Made by a program: the position numbers and the translations under genes. This document shows positions 40,594-40,694 of a DNA stretch of 40,694 bases, one piece after another. Below the pieces are notes generated by a model. It had not been told where the DNA came from, did not search any database, and was given only the letters and a program-made list of their open reading frames with translations. Positions within the stretch are counted from its first letter, which is position 1. The number at the start of each line of letters is the position of its first letter. Origin of the DNA: Firmicutes bacterium UBA2058 (GTDB taxonomy: Bacteria; Bacillota; Clostridia; Tissierellales; Sedimentibacteraceae). Location: the NCBI GenBank assembly GCA_002332905.1, contig DDAM01000044.1, positions 1 through 40,694 of the forward strand, in the 5' to 3' direction.

Positions 40594-40694
40594 TTTACAG
40601 ACTAAAGTCGGCTGTAAGCTTAGTAGAAAATTTGTCACTTTGATATACTTTTATTGTGAGTTCAAGGTGTGCAAAAAAAAATAAAAGGATTTTT
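40590..40694 (-). repeat. Structured palindromic repeat family A, copy A4 (partial, reverse)
   Basis: Begins at the bioY stop (AAATTTAG), then GTAAGCTTAGTAG, TTTGATATACTTTTATTG and AAGGTGTGC. These match the reverse complement of the right end of copy A2. It then passes to AAAAATAAAAGGATTTTT, the shared hairpin core, without the long central stem. It runs off the window, so its full structure is unknown. Confidence 0.7.

Overview
The window is AT-rich DNA from a low-GC, endospore-forming, probably anaerobic Firmicute of the Clostridia/Tissierellia type. This rests on SpoVT and SpoVG homologues, a clostridial 2[4Fe-4S] ferredoxin, strong GGAGG ribosome binding sites and AT-rich spacers. I cannot name a species. 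Nearly every gene lies on the minus strand; only a small cysteine-containing protein (2837-3100) and bioY (40066-40593) are on the plus strand.

Layout by coordinate. 1-129: the 5' end of a group IIC-type intron, minus strand, inserted just after an intrinsic terminator and running off the window. 181-5282: amidohydrolase, PHP phosphoesterase, small Cys protein, a 0.7-kb palindromic repeat block, a permease and a ferredoxin. 5376-9917: the conserved cluster ricT-holB-darA-tmk-Orn/Lys/Arg decarboxylase (same order as Bacillus yaaO-tmk-darA-holB-ricT). 9898-10570: two small membrane proteins. 10747-12417: beta-CASP nuclease. 12612-21628: spoVT-prsA-mfd-pth-glmU-spoVG-purR, the Bacillus purR-spoVT neighbourhood without prs and ctc. 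21684-23847: DmpA-type peptidase and a DUF4397 protein. 23908-32988: a nucleoside uptake and salvage operon transcribed deoD, ADP-ribosylglycohydrolase, nupN, nupO, nupP, nupQ, nucleoside hydrolase, ribokinase, led by a consensus promoter and a palindrome. 33263-34519: murA. 35133-36992: PadR regulator, DUF1700-type protein and DUF4097 protein. 37474-39806: lipid kinase and a degenerate EAL-HDOD protein. 40066-40593: bioY behind a BirA-type operator.

The most unusual content lies between genes. First, a family of about 260-350 bp structured palindromic repeats occurs at 3102-3430, 3527-3813, 22806-23157, 34856-35135 and 40590-window end, with a diverged relative at 34667-34852. Stems change sequence between copies while keeping pairing, whereas loop segments stay nearly invariant. 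Each family-A copy abuts or overlaps a stop codon. Second, short hairpin leaders sit directly before many start codons (before the PHP gene, the permease, ricT, holB, mfd, tmk, the 59-aa ORF, rbsK and the nucleoside hydrolase). One subclass has a fixed-spacing motif, TTTTGTGCAA-N8-ATGG, in the same frame as the gene. Gene starts and gene ends in this genome thus appear to be decorated by two different families of palindromic elements, neither of which I can assign to a named family.
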